Part shown: positions 45,695 to 53,619 of the stretch, in pieces
Layout: every line of letters begins with the position of its first letter
Position numbering within the stretch: position 1 is the stretch's first letter
Source of the DNA: Eubacterium sp.
GTDB lineage: Bacteria; Bacillota; Clostridia; Lachnospirales; Lachnospiraceae
Assembly: GCA_017420535.1 (NCBI GenBank)
Contig: JAFOIV010000027.1
Location: forward strand, 1-64,000
Direction of reading: 5' to 3'
DNA length: 64,000 bases
Program-made: the position numbers and the translations under genes
The notes under the pieces: model-generated
The model's database searches: none
What the model saw: only the letters and a program-made list of their open reading frames with translations
Told to the model about the DNA's origin: nothing

Positions 45695-46450
45695 GTGATC
45701 GAAGCAAAGGGACTTGTTAAAAGATTTATAAAGAATGAGCAAAAGATCAAAAGAGAATTTGCTGCAGTTGATAATATAAGTTTTAAAGCTGATAAGGGGG
45801 AAATAGTTGGAATACTTGGACCTAACGGTGCAGGAAAGACAACTCTTCTTCGCATGTTGGCCTGTCTGCTTGAACCATCAGAAGGACAGGTTGATATTTC
45901 TATAGATGGCAAAGTCATTAGTAAAATTCAGGAAAAGAAAAAACATATAGGCTATCTTTCAGGAAACACCAAATTATATGGAAGATTTTCTACAAGAGAA
46001 ATGCTATATACCTTTGGAAGATTGTATGGTTTATCAGATGAGGATCTGGAAAAAAGAATAGAAGAGATAATAGAATTACTGGATCTTTCTTCTTTCGTTG
46101 ATAACAGGATAGAAAAACTATCCACCGGACAAAATCAAAGAGCATCTGTAGCCAGATGCCTTGTACATAGCCCGGAGATATATATATTCGATGAGCCAAC
46201 TCTTGGACTTGATATAATATCAAGCTCTTCCATGATAGAATTTATGAAGAAAGAAAAAAAGAATAATACAATCATTTATTCTACCCACTATATGGAAGAA
46301 GCAGAATACCTCTGCGACAGGATCATAATGATGAATAAAGGACATGTTATCTGTGATATGTCTCCTGAAAAAATAAAAAAAGAAACAGAAACTAAGAATA
46401 TGAGAGATGCATTTTATAGCATAATAGAGAGTGAGGGGATTCTTTATTAA
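45695..46450 (+). CDS. ABC transporter ATP-binding protein (NatA-like)
   Basis: A 251-residue ATPase: Walker A GPNGAGKTT, signature LSTGQNQR (variant of LSGGQ), Walker B IYIFDEPTLGLD and H-loop STHYMEEAEYL. The start is GTG with GGGGAGG 10 nt ahead. Paired with the next permease it resembles NatAB-type exporters. An ATGACTTT/AAAGTCAT hairpin (45620-45643) sits in the leader. Confidence 0.88.
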   Translation: MIEAKGLVKRFIKNEQKIKREFAAVDNISFKADKGEIVGILGPNGAGKTTLLRMLACLLEPSEGQVDISIDGKVISKIQEKKKHIGYLSGNTKLYGRFSTREMLYTFGRLYGLSDEDLEKRIEEIIELLDLSSFVDNRIEKLSTGQNQRASVARCLVHSPEIYIFDEPTLGLDIISSSSMIEFMKKEKKNNTIIYSTHYMEEAEYLCDRIIMMNKGHVICDMSPEKIKKETETKNMRDAFYSIIESEGILY

Positions 46451-48491
46451 GAATAAAATAATTCATACACTTTTAAAAAAAGAAATACTTGATGTACTGC
46501 GTGATAAAAAAGCTGTTATTATGATGTTAGGAGTACCGCTTCTTCTTTATCCCCTCATATTTTTTGGAGTTGTTGGCGTAATGTCCTCTGTCCAGAAAAA
46601 GATGGATCAAAGGCATTATAAAGCCATAATAGATGCTAATGATAATGGGGCATTATTAAAGATACTTAAAAAATATGCAACGGATGGAGATCAAAGTACC
46701 GGAATAATAGATGCTGTGTCCAGGGCGGATTATCCTGATCCGATAAAAGCTCTTTCTGAAGAAGAAATAGATGTTTATGTAATAACAGAGAAAAATGATA
46801 CAAAGGATACTTATAGAATATTCTATTTATCATCCAAAACAAACTCTGATTTTGCAAAGAGCATCGTAGAAATGGCAGCCAAGGAATTAAAGCTTGATAT
46901 TACCAGGGAGAGACTCGAAGAAGTGGGACTTAATTCTGATATAATCCTTGAACCTATTGAGATAAAATCTACAGATACATCTTCAAAGGAGCAAAGTATC
47001 GGTAAATTTCTGGGAATGTTCCTTCCGATACTTCTTGTCATAAGCCTTCTTCTGGGAACGGTATATCCTGCAATTGATGTAACCGCAGGGGAAAAAGAAA
47101 GAGGAACATTAGAGACACTTCTTACACTTCCAGTAACAAATGCAGAGATAATAATATCCAAGTTCCTTACTGTAGCTACTATAGGGCTTATATCTGCGGG
47201 ATTAAATATCGTATCCATCATAAGTATAGGAATATATATCTATAGAGTTATGGTAAGCTTAAATGCCAGACTGAGACTTAATATGGGACATTTTAATCCT
47301 GCAGTTTTACTTACGATAATGGTGATAATTGTCTTTTCGCTTTTTATAAGCGCCATTGTAATGTGCGTTACTTCATTTGCGAAGTCCTTTAAGGAAGCAA
47401 ATAACTATATAACACCACTTACAATAGTGGTAATGCTGACAGGATATGTGGGATTTATCCCTAACATGGAACTAACCCCTAAAGCAGCACTGATTCCAGT
47501 GGCAAATGTAATACTTGTTATTAAGAATCTTTTTATGTTCAAGTATGATTTTAAGATTATTGCCATTGTTATACTCAGTACATTCATTTATACAGTGATT
47601 GCGGTTTTTTTCCTTTGCAGAATGTATAGCAGTGAGAGACTTCTGTTTGACGAGGGAAGATATGGTGTCCAGATTTTTGAAAAAAGAAAAAACATGGTTA
47701 AGGGTGGCGTACCAACTTCAGGAGATGCCTGGTTTGTAATGGCAGTGGTGCTTGTACATGTTCTTTATGTAGGAAGTCTGGCGCAGCTTAAATATGGCAG
47801 ATTTGGTGTTTATATAATTCAGGCCATAATACTTGTTGTACCATTGGTTTTCGCTTTCTATACCAAGAAAGATTTTAAGAGGAGCTTCAGCATTAAGAAA
47901 ACCGGACTGCTTTCATATCTTGCGGGCATTGTTCTTATGATAGGAACAATCCTGGTGGGTATGATAATAACGGAATTTATGACATTGTTATTTCCGGATG
48001 AGGCGTCAAATGTAGCTAATGCCCTTTATGTTTCTCTTGTGGGAGACAACTTCTGGGAGACGCTTATTCTTACTGCAGTGCTGCCATGTGTAGCCGAGGA
48101 AATGTTATTCAGAGGATTTTTATTATCTGGATTCAGATCCAGATTCAGAGCAGTATATGCAATCCTTATTGTATCAGTATCATTTGGACTGTATCATATG
48201 AGTGTGGTAAGATTCTTTACGACTGCCCTTATGGGAGCTGCCTTATGCAGCGCTGTATATTATACTCAGAGCATATTCCCTGCAATGCTCATGCATTTCA
48301 TAAATAATGCTATTGCCACAGCAAATATGTATCATCCAGATGTGATTGAGAGAATATTCCCTATTGCCTATGGAGATATACAGATTATAGGATTGCTTAT
48401 AGTTGTATTCATTGGAATCTTGCTAATTTATGCAGGACTAGCTATACTAAACAGGATACATGCTAAATTGATAAAACAGGATGTTAAATAG
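46431..48491 (+). CDS. ABC-2 permease fused to CPBP intramembrane protease
   Basis: A 686-residue protein. Residues about 1-410 form an ABC-2 permease (NatB-like) with an N-terminal helix, a large extracellular loop and five helices, including AGEKERGTLETLLTLPVT. Residues about 440-680 are a CPBP (CAAX-protease-like) membrane domain with the catalytic motifs EEMLFRG, FGLYHM and HFINN. The fusion couples export or lipid handling to intramembrane proteolysis. It begins at GTG inside natA (20-nt overlap). Confidence 0.9.
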   Translation: MRGFFIKNKIIHTLLKKEILDVLRDKKAVIMMLGVPLLLYPLIFFGVVGVMSSVQKKMDQRHYKAIIDANDNGALLKILKKYATDGDQSTGIIDAVSRADYPDPIKALSEEEIDVYVITEKNDTKDTYRIFYLSSKTNSDFAKSIVEMAAKELKLDITRERLEEVGLNSDIILEPIEIKSTDTSSKEQSIGKFLGMFLPILLVISLLLGTVYPAIDVTAGEKERGTLETLLTLPVTNAEIIISKFLTVATIGLISAGLNIVSIISIGIYIYRVMVSLNARLRLNMGHFNPAVLLTIMVIIVFSLFISAIVMCVTSFAKSFKEANNYITPLTIVVMLTGYVGFIPNMELTPKAALIPVANVILVIKNLFMFKYDFKIIAIVILSTFIYTVIAVFFLCRMYSSERLLFDEGRYGVQIFEKRKNMVKGGVPTSGDAWFVMAVVLVHVLYVGSLAQLKYGRFGVYIIQAIILVVPLVFAFYTKKDFKRSFSIKKTGLLSYLAGIVLMIGTILVGMIITEFMTLLFPDEASNVANALYVSLVGDNFWETLILTAVLPCVAEEMLFRGFLLSGFRSRFRAVYAILIVSVSFGLYHMSVVRFFTTALMGAALCSAVYYTQSIFPAMLMHFINNAIATANMYHPDVIERIFPIAYGDIQIIGLLIVVFIGILLIYAGLAILNRIHAKLIKQDVK

Positions 48492-48496
48492 ATAAA

Positions 48497-49522
48497 ATGG
48501 ATATTAACAATTACGATATTAGAGAAAAGAAACGCAGAAGAAGAAAAATCGAAACGACTATCATCAAGGGACTTATAATTTTTACTATGGGAACCGTCGT
48601 AGGATTTTTTGCTGGTAAATTTATAAAAAATAAAGTGATAGATAAGGCTCTGCCGCTTCCTGAAAATGCACTAGGGGATACGATAGTATTTGAAGCCCCG
48701 GATGATGTAAGGACAATGATAGAGGAAAATTATTATAGTTATTTGAAAAAAGCCTATATCATGTTTGGAGAATATCCAAATTGTGAGTATTATAAGATCA
48801 GCGCAAAGGTAAAAAGAGATGATTATGATTTTGAGAATCATTTCTATGTAAAAGAAGGCGAGGCTTACGTTAATTATTATCCGGAGTCGGCTGATAAGCC
48901 AGAAGGAGAAATAGCCATTGATATTTCAGGATATCAGGGAAATATTGAATGGGACAAAGTAAAAGCAGCCGGTATTTCAGTTGCCATTATCAGAGCAGGT
49001 TTTAGAGGTTATGGCGAGGCCGGTACATTAAATGAAGATGAAAACTTCAAGACATATATGGATGGAGCAACGGCTGCAGGTATAAAGACAGGAGTTTATT
49101 TCTTCTCTGAGGCTGTAAATTATGATGAAGGAGTTCAGGAAGCAAAATTTGTCCTTAACATGTGTAAAGGATATAAGATAACTGAGCCAATAGTAATGGA
49201 TGTTGAATATGTGGATGGAGTTGATTATGCAAGGGCAAATGATATCTCTTCAGAAGACAGAACTCAGGCAGTAAAGGGATTCTGCGAGACTATCAAGGCT
49301 GCAGGATATACTCCTATGATCTATGCTACTGAGAGTTATTTTGTAAGACATATGAATATTGAAGAAATAGGTGATTACGAATTCTGGATTGCAGCATATT
49401 ATACACCGGATTTTCCTTATCATGTAGAAGCGTGGCAGTATTCTCCATATGGACTTGTGCCGGGAATTGATGAGAATAATGTAGACCTTAATGTATGGCT
49501 TAGAAATAAAAAGCAAAAATAA
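48497..49522 (+). CDS. Membrane-anchored GH25 muramidase
   Basis: A 341-residue protein: an N-terminal anchor helix (about 23-43), a spacer and a GH25 lysozyme domain (about 133-340) with catalytic acids in IDISGYQG and IVMDVEYVDG. It cleaves the N-acetylmuramic-acid linkage of peptidoglycan outside the membrane. It starts 5 nt after the ABC-CPBP gene, so the three genes form an operon. Ribosome binding site is weak (TAGATAAA), suggesting coupling. Confidence 0.88.
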   Translation: MDINNYDIREKKRRRRKIETTIIKGLIIFTMGTVVGFFAGKFIKNKVIDKALPLPENALGDTIVFEAPDDVRTMIEENYYSYLKKAYIMFGEYPNCEYYKISAKVKRDDYDFENHFYVKEGEAYVNYYPESADKPEGEIAIDISGYQGNIEWDKVKAAGISVAIIRAGFRGYGEAGTLNEDENFKTYMDGATAAGIKTGVYFFSEAVNYDEGVQEAKFVLNMCKGYKITEPIVMDVEYVDGVDYARANDISSEDRTQAVKGFCETIKAAGYTPMIYATESYFVRHMNIEEIGDYEFWIAAYYTPDFPYHVEAWQYSPYGLVPGIDENNVDLNVWLRNKKQK

Positions 49523-49544
49523 TAAGACAGATTTAAAAAAGTAG

Positions 49545-49573
49545 TTGACAAGAGTGATATAACATGGTAACCT
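49545..49573 (+). promoter_or_regulatory. Promoter of rplJL
   Basis: TTGACA, 17 nt, TAACCT (weak -10). Confidence 0.5.
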
Positions 49574-49574
49574 T

Positions 49575-49702
49575 GTTCACGGTGAACTGCCGTAGACAGT
49601 AGGTGCGAAAAGCGTAAAACATTCATGTTGCCTACCGAGGAAAGTCTTTATTAAAGAATTTTTCGTCCTTGTAGATACGGTGTATTTACAAGGATTTTTT
49701 TT
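49575..49702 (+). promoter_or_regulatory. Ribosomal protein L10 leader with attenuator
   Basis: CCGTAGACAGTAGGTGC and TTGCCTACCGAGGAA are characteristic pieces of the L10-binding leader. It is followed by an attenuator hairpin TCCTTGTA/TACAAGGA (49666-49694) with a T-run. L10 (with L12) bound to the leader represses rplJL. Confidence 0.88.
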
Positions 49703-49747
49703 GTAAAGCCTATGCGCAGTCATTAATTTATAAGGAGGTGCGCTACA

Positions 49748-50248
49748 ATGGCAAAGATTGAACAGAAGAAGCCTATAGTTGAAGAGATTAAGGCTAACAT
49801 CGATGGTGCTGCTTCAGTAGTTCTCGTTGATTACCGTGGACTTACAGTTGAGCAGGATACAGATCTTCGTAGAAAAGCAAGAGAAGCTGGTCTTGTATAT
49901 AAAGTATATAAGAACACAATGGTTAAGTTTGCAATCGAAGGTACACCATTTGAAGAGTTAAGTAAGGACCTTGAAGGACCTACAGCTGTAGTTATTTCTA
50001 AGGACGATGCAACAGCTCCAGCAAGAATCATGGCTGAATTCGCTAAGAAGGCAGACAAGCTTGAGTTAAAGAGTGGTATCGTTGAAGGTACATACTACGA
50101 TGCAAAGGGAATCCAGGTTATCGCTCAGATCCCTTCAAGAGAAGAACTTCTTTCAAGACTCGTTGGTTCTTTACAGTCACCTATCGCAAATCTTGCTCGT
50201 GTACTCAAGCAGGTTGCTGAAAAAGGCGACAACGCCGCTGAGGCATAA
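49748..50248 (+). CDS. rplJ: 50S ribosomal protein L10
   Basis: A 166-residue L10 that forms the stalk base with the L7/L12 dimers on its C-terminal helix. The conserved start AKIEQKKPIVEEIK and VVLVDYRGLTVEQDTDLRRK are clear. GGAGG precedes the ATG. Regulated by the upstream leader, co-transcribed with rplL. Confidence 0.97.
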   Translation: MAKIEQKKPIVEEIKANIDGAASVVLVDYRGLTVEQDTDLRRKAREAGLVYKVYKNTMVKFAIEGTPFEELSKDLEGPTAVVISKDDATAPARIMAEFAKKADKLELKSGIVEGTYYDAKGIQVIAQIPSREELLSRLVGSLQSPIANLARVLKQVAEKGDNAAEA

Positions 50249-50295
50249 TTTTAATTAATTAAGAATAATATTTTTATAAAACGGAGGAATTTAAA

Positions 50296-50664
50296 ATGAC
50301 AGTTGAAGAATTAGTAGCTGAAATTGACAAGTTATCAGTACTTGACTTAAATGAACTTGTAAAAGCAATCGAAGAGAAGTATGGTGTTTCTGCAGCAGCA
50401 GGTGTTGTAGTAGCAGCAGCAGGTGCTGGCGCTGGCGCAGCAGCTGAAGAGAAGACAGAGTTCGACGTTGAGCTTACAGAAGCTGGCGCTAACAAGATCA
50501 AGGTTATCAAGGTTGTTCGTGAGTTAACAGGTCTTGGACTTAAGGAAGCTAAGGAAGCTGTTGAGTCAGCTCCAAAGGTACTTAAGGAAGCTGTATCTAA
50601 GGAAGAAGCTGAAGACATCAAGGCAAAGCTTGAGGCTGAAGGCGCTAAGGTTACTCTTAAGTAA
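50296..50664 (+). CDS. rplL: 50S ribosomal protein L7/L12
   Basis: A 122-residue stalk protein with an N-terminal dimer domain, an Ala/Gly-rich hinge (about 35-50) and a C-terminal domain that binds translation factors ([17 protein letters not shown], the elongation-factor site). ACGGAGG precedes the ATG. A terminator follows, so it is not co-transcribed with rpoB here. Confidence 0.97.
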   Translation: MTVEELVAEIDKLSVLDLNELVKAIEEKYGVSAAAGVVVAAAGAGAGAAAEEKTEFDVELTEAGANKIKVIKVVRELTGLGLKEAKEAVESAPKVLKEAVSKEEAEDIKAKLEAEGAKVTLK

Positions 50665-50692
50665 TTTATCCTTAAATAATCTGTCTTATGAC

Positions 50693-50765
50693 AAAAAAAG
50701 ATCCGGCATATGCCGGATTTTTTTTATATAAAAAAGCACCGGTTTTACGGCGCTTTCTTTTTTAA
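50693..50765. terminator. Terminators between rplL and the minus-strand gene
   Basis: The first hairpin (ATCCGGCA/TGCCGGAT, 50701-50718) with T-run ends rplL. The second, GCACCG/CGGCGC (50736-50753), has A-tracts so that its complement ends the minus-strand gene. Confidence 0.87.
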
Positions 50766-51295
50766 TTCTGCATGTCCTTAAAGATATAAAGATTCTTAAG
50801 GAGATATTTCTTATTGTTCATTACATATTTATAAAATGGATCTTCAGTGTTATTCTCATATCCATCCTCTACAAGAGAACTACCGAGAATTTCGAAGATA
50901 CCTGCAACCTTAGCTCCCTGTGGCTCAACTGTTGCATTTTCTCTATAATGCATCTCGTTATCGAGGCCAACGATAAGCCTTACTATCTCTGGAACCAAGA
51001 GATTGCCATCGCTGTCAAGCCATCTTTTTTCATTTACAGCAGCATCGATAGTTTCAGTTGTATATTCGTCATCGAGACATTTTTCTAACATATCAAGATC
51101 TTCAGCTTCTAATTCTTTTCCTGAAGCGATAAGATATGCCACCATGTCAACAAGGTCATTCTGCAGTACCTTTCTTAAAGGAGTCTCGTTTTTTTGACCT
51201 AGTTCTTTAAAAATGCCCTGGGGTCTAAAAATGGTATCTATAAGTTCAAATGTATCATACCATCCAAAGAGCATGTCCATTGAATCTTCATTCAT
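50762..51295 (-). CDS. Hypothetical protein, 177 residues
   Basis: Not recognised. Mostly soluble, acidic, with no signal or membrane segment from ATG 51295 (upstream AGGAAAATCAAG). The frame stays open upstream to 51433, but those residues look like a leader. Blocks include MLFGWYDTFELIDTIFRPQG and a C-terminal YKYVMNNKKYLLKNLY. It lies between rplL and a c-di-GMP gene on the opposite strand. I cannot name a function. Confidence 0.75.
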   Translation of the reverse strand: MNEDSMDMLFGWYDTFELIDTIFRPQGIFKELGQKNETPLRKVLQNDLVDMVAYLIASGKELEAEDLDMLEKCLDDEYTTETIDAAVNEKRWLDSDGNLLVPEIVRLIVGLDNEMHYRENATVEPQGAKVAGIFEILGSSLVEDGYENNTEDPFYKYVMNNKKYLLKNLYIFKDMQN

Positions 51296-51385
51296 CTTGA
51301 TTTTCCTCACTTTCGTTTTTGTTCTATAAGATTTTAACATAAAGACAGATGGATTGAAAAGAAAATGAAGTTTTTTATTTATTTT

Positions 51386-51414
51386 TTGACACATTTTATT
51401 CATGGGAATATAAT
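51386..51414 (+). promoter_or_regulatory. Perfect-consensus promoter of the GGDEF/EAL gene
   Basis: TTGACA, exactly 17 nt, TATAAT. Confidence 0.85.
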
Positions 51415-51471
51415 AAATAATAGGGTTAAGCATTTAGGGTTATATTAAATATCGTATAAGGGGGGATTTTC

Positions 51472-53397
51472 ATGTTAGAGAAGATTAAAAAATGGACAGG
51501 TCTCGAGAAAAGAAATCCGTATATTAATGAATATTTTGAAAGAAGTAATTTAAGATCCAGTATTTACATGGCTATTATTGTTGTGGTTTTAGAAGGCTGG
51601 ATGTTAAAGGAATTAACAGACATTGTTCTTAAATATCGTTCCACTGTAGAAAAGATGAGAAATCCGTATTGGCTCTTTACTCATTATGGAAGATACGGAT
51701 GGTTATTCTTAATGGGCATAATTATTCTTATTTATGCCGGCCTTTATTTTTCAGGAAAAAAAGTAAATATGTTAGTAGGGCATATCCTTATCTGGATATT
51801 TGCTTTATCCTGCATCTTATTTGGAATATATGTAGGTTATCATGATTATGAAGAAGGGGAACAGATCCTTACATTCCTTACTATGACCACTTTTACCCTC
51901 TGTCTTCTTGTTTGGAGACCGGTAATCTCATTTGCAATCTCATCCTTAAGTTTCGGAGGCTTCTATTATCTTATCAATAGTCATCTTGAAGTAAGCCGTG
52001 CCACAAGATTTAATCTTCTTACAATGTGGATATGTACTCTCACAGTTGCAGTAAGTATTTATTTTCAGCGTTACATCGAAGCAAAGAAAGATGAGAATCT
52101 TGAGATAGTAAATAAGCATCTTAGATACATTTCTGATTATGACGAACTTACAGGCCTTCATAATCTTAGATATTTTACTTTGCATATACATAAGCAGATT
52201 GAAGAGATAAGTTCAAAGGGAAAAAAGGCAGCAGTTCTTTATCTCGATATTGAAAATTTCAAATCTTATAATGATAGATATGGGTTTGAAGCAGGAGATG
52301 CGCTTCTTGCGGAGTTTTCTTCTATAATAAATGAGAAAATGGATGAGGAGTCAGTAGCTCGTTTTTCAGATGACCATTTTCTTATTATGGCTGAATTTGA
52401 TGAGGGAAAGAAGATAGTAGATGAACTGGCTAAAAATCTTAAAGAATTAAGTCCTAATGTGCGCCTGGAATTAAAAGCCGGAGCTTATGCGATAGATAAT
52501 TCTGAAGAAGACATTCCCCGTGCCTGCGATTATGCAAGAGTAGCTTGTAATGAGACTAAGAGAAAGTTTGATGTATCATTTTTCGTTTTCGATGAAAAAC
52601 TTGGAAATGATCTGAAGAGAAAACAGTATATTATCAATAATATTGATAAAGCTATAGAAAATGAACATATAAAGGTTTATTATCAACCTATTATGGACAG
52701 CAGACTTGGTACAATGTGTGGTATGGAAGCTTTGGCCAGATGGGATGATCCTGAACTTGGACTCCTTCCTCCATATCAGTTTATTCCTGTGTTAGAGGAA
52801 TACCATGAGATCGGTAAGCTTGATAAAGAGATCATGAGACAGGTTTGCAGAGATATAGATAAATCCAAAGGAACTCCTCTTGAGAAGGTTCCTGTATCAA
52901 TAAATTTCTCAAGAATTGATTTTGATCTTTATGATGTTCCGGCTGTTCTTCTTGAAACAGCCAACAGATATAATGTAAACTGTGACATGCTTCATGTTGA
53001 GATCACTGAGAGTGCTCTTAATGGCGATATGGAAGGTCTTAAGGCTACCATGGATGTTATTAGAAGAGAAGGGTATACTCAGTGGCTGGACGATTTTGGA
53101 AGCGGTTACTCTTCACTTAATGTTCTTAAGGACTACAAGTTCGATGTTTTAAAGATTGACATGGTGTTCCTTAAAGGGTTTGATACAAATCCTGATACGA
53201 AGACTGTTATCGAAAGCATTGTAAAACTTGCAAAGACACTTAATATGAAGACTCTTACTGAAGGCGTTGAGACTAAAGAAATGTATGAATTCTTGAAATC
53301 TATCGGTTGTGATATGTGTCAGGGTTATTATTTCGGGAAGCCAGAACCTCTTCAGAGAATTTTTGAGAGGATTCAGATGAAGGAGATAGGTGTCTAA
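51472..53397 (+). CDS. Membrane GGDEF/EAL protein, probably c-di-GMP phosphodiesterase
   Basis: A 641-residue protein with about six N-terminal helices (about 30-200), a GGDEF domain (about 215-375) and an EAL domain (about 385-635). The active-site loop reads SDDHF at 299-303 instead of GG(D/E)EF, so cyclase activity is doubtful. EAL keeps EALARW (419-424), EITES, DDFGSGYSSL and EGVET with QGYYFGKP, all consistent with active c-di-GMP hydrolysis. GGGGGG precedes the ATG. It sits between rplL and rpoB, an unusual place. Confidence 0.9.
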   Translation: MLEKIKKWTGLEKRNPYINEYFERSNLRSSIYMAIIVVVLEGWMLKELTDIVLKYRSTVEKMRNPYWLFTHYGRYGWLFLMGIIILIYAGLYFSGKKVNMLVGHILIWIFALSCILFGIYVGYHDYEEGEQILTFLTMTTFTLCLLVWRPVISFAISSLSFGGFYYLINSHLEVSRATRFNLLTMWICTLTVAVSIYFQRYIEAKKDENLEIVNKHLRYISDYDELTGLHNLRYFTLHIHKQIEEISSKGKKAAVLYLDIENFKSYNDRYGFEAGDALLAEFSSIINEKMDEESVARFSDDHFLIMAEFDEGKKIVDELAKNLKELSPNVRLELKAGAYAIDNSEEDIPRACDYARVACNETKRKFDVSFFVFDEKLGNDLKRKQYIINNIDKAIENEHIKVYYQPIMDSRLGTMCGMEALARWDDPELGLLPPYQFIPVLEEYHEIGKLDKEIMRQVCRDIDKSKGTPLEKVPVSINFSRIDFDLYDVPAVLLETANRYNVNCDMLHVEITESALNGDMEGLKATMDVIRREGYTQWLDDFGSGYSSLNVLKDYKFDVLKIDMVFLKGFDTNPDTKTVIESIVKLAKTLNMKTLTEGVETKEMYEFLKSIGCDMCQGYYFGKPEPLQRIFERIQMKEIGV

Positions 53398-53437
53398 ATC
53401 CTAATCTAAAAAAATTGTGATCCGGCAAAAATAATCC

Positions 53438-53466
53438 TTGATTTTTATTTCCTAAAATGTTATAGT
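53438..53466 (+). promoter_or_regulatory. Promoter of rpoBC
   Basis: TTGATT, 17 nt, TATAGT. It leaves a leader of about 150 nt before rpoB. Confidence 0.6.
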
Positions 53467-53535
53467 AATAAACTGTCATTATAGGCTAGTATGGTCTTTT
53501 GTACCGTTTTATTAGTCTTTAGATTTCGTGCGCCT

Positions 53536-53571
53536 AAAAATGGCTTAAAATAAGCATTTTTGAGCCTTTTT
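53536..53571 (+). promoter_or_regulatory. Two mutually exclusive hairpins in the rpoB leader
   Basis: AAAAAT-GGCTTA (53536-53547) can pair with TAAGC-ATTTTT (53551-53561, one bulge). Alternatively GGCTTAAAA (53542-53550) pairs with TTTTGAGCC (53558-53566) and is followed by T5. The second form looks like an intrinsic terminator. They cannot form together, so this could be a transcription attenuator. Confidence 0.45.
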
Positions 53572-53619
53572 AAATCGCGGGAAATTGACAAATATATACA
53601 AGGGGTGAAAAACACGTCA

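Noticed and set aside
51296..51433. N-terminal 46-residue extension of the minus-strand hypothetical protein
   Set aside because: A ribosome site precedes ATG 51295, and the extension lies over the region around the divergent promoter and reads like non-coding AT-rich DNA.
53560..53619. Extra 20 residues at the rpoB start
   Set aside because: Lies in the leader hairpins; family start fits ATG 53620.
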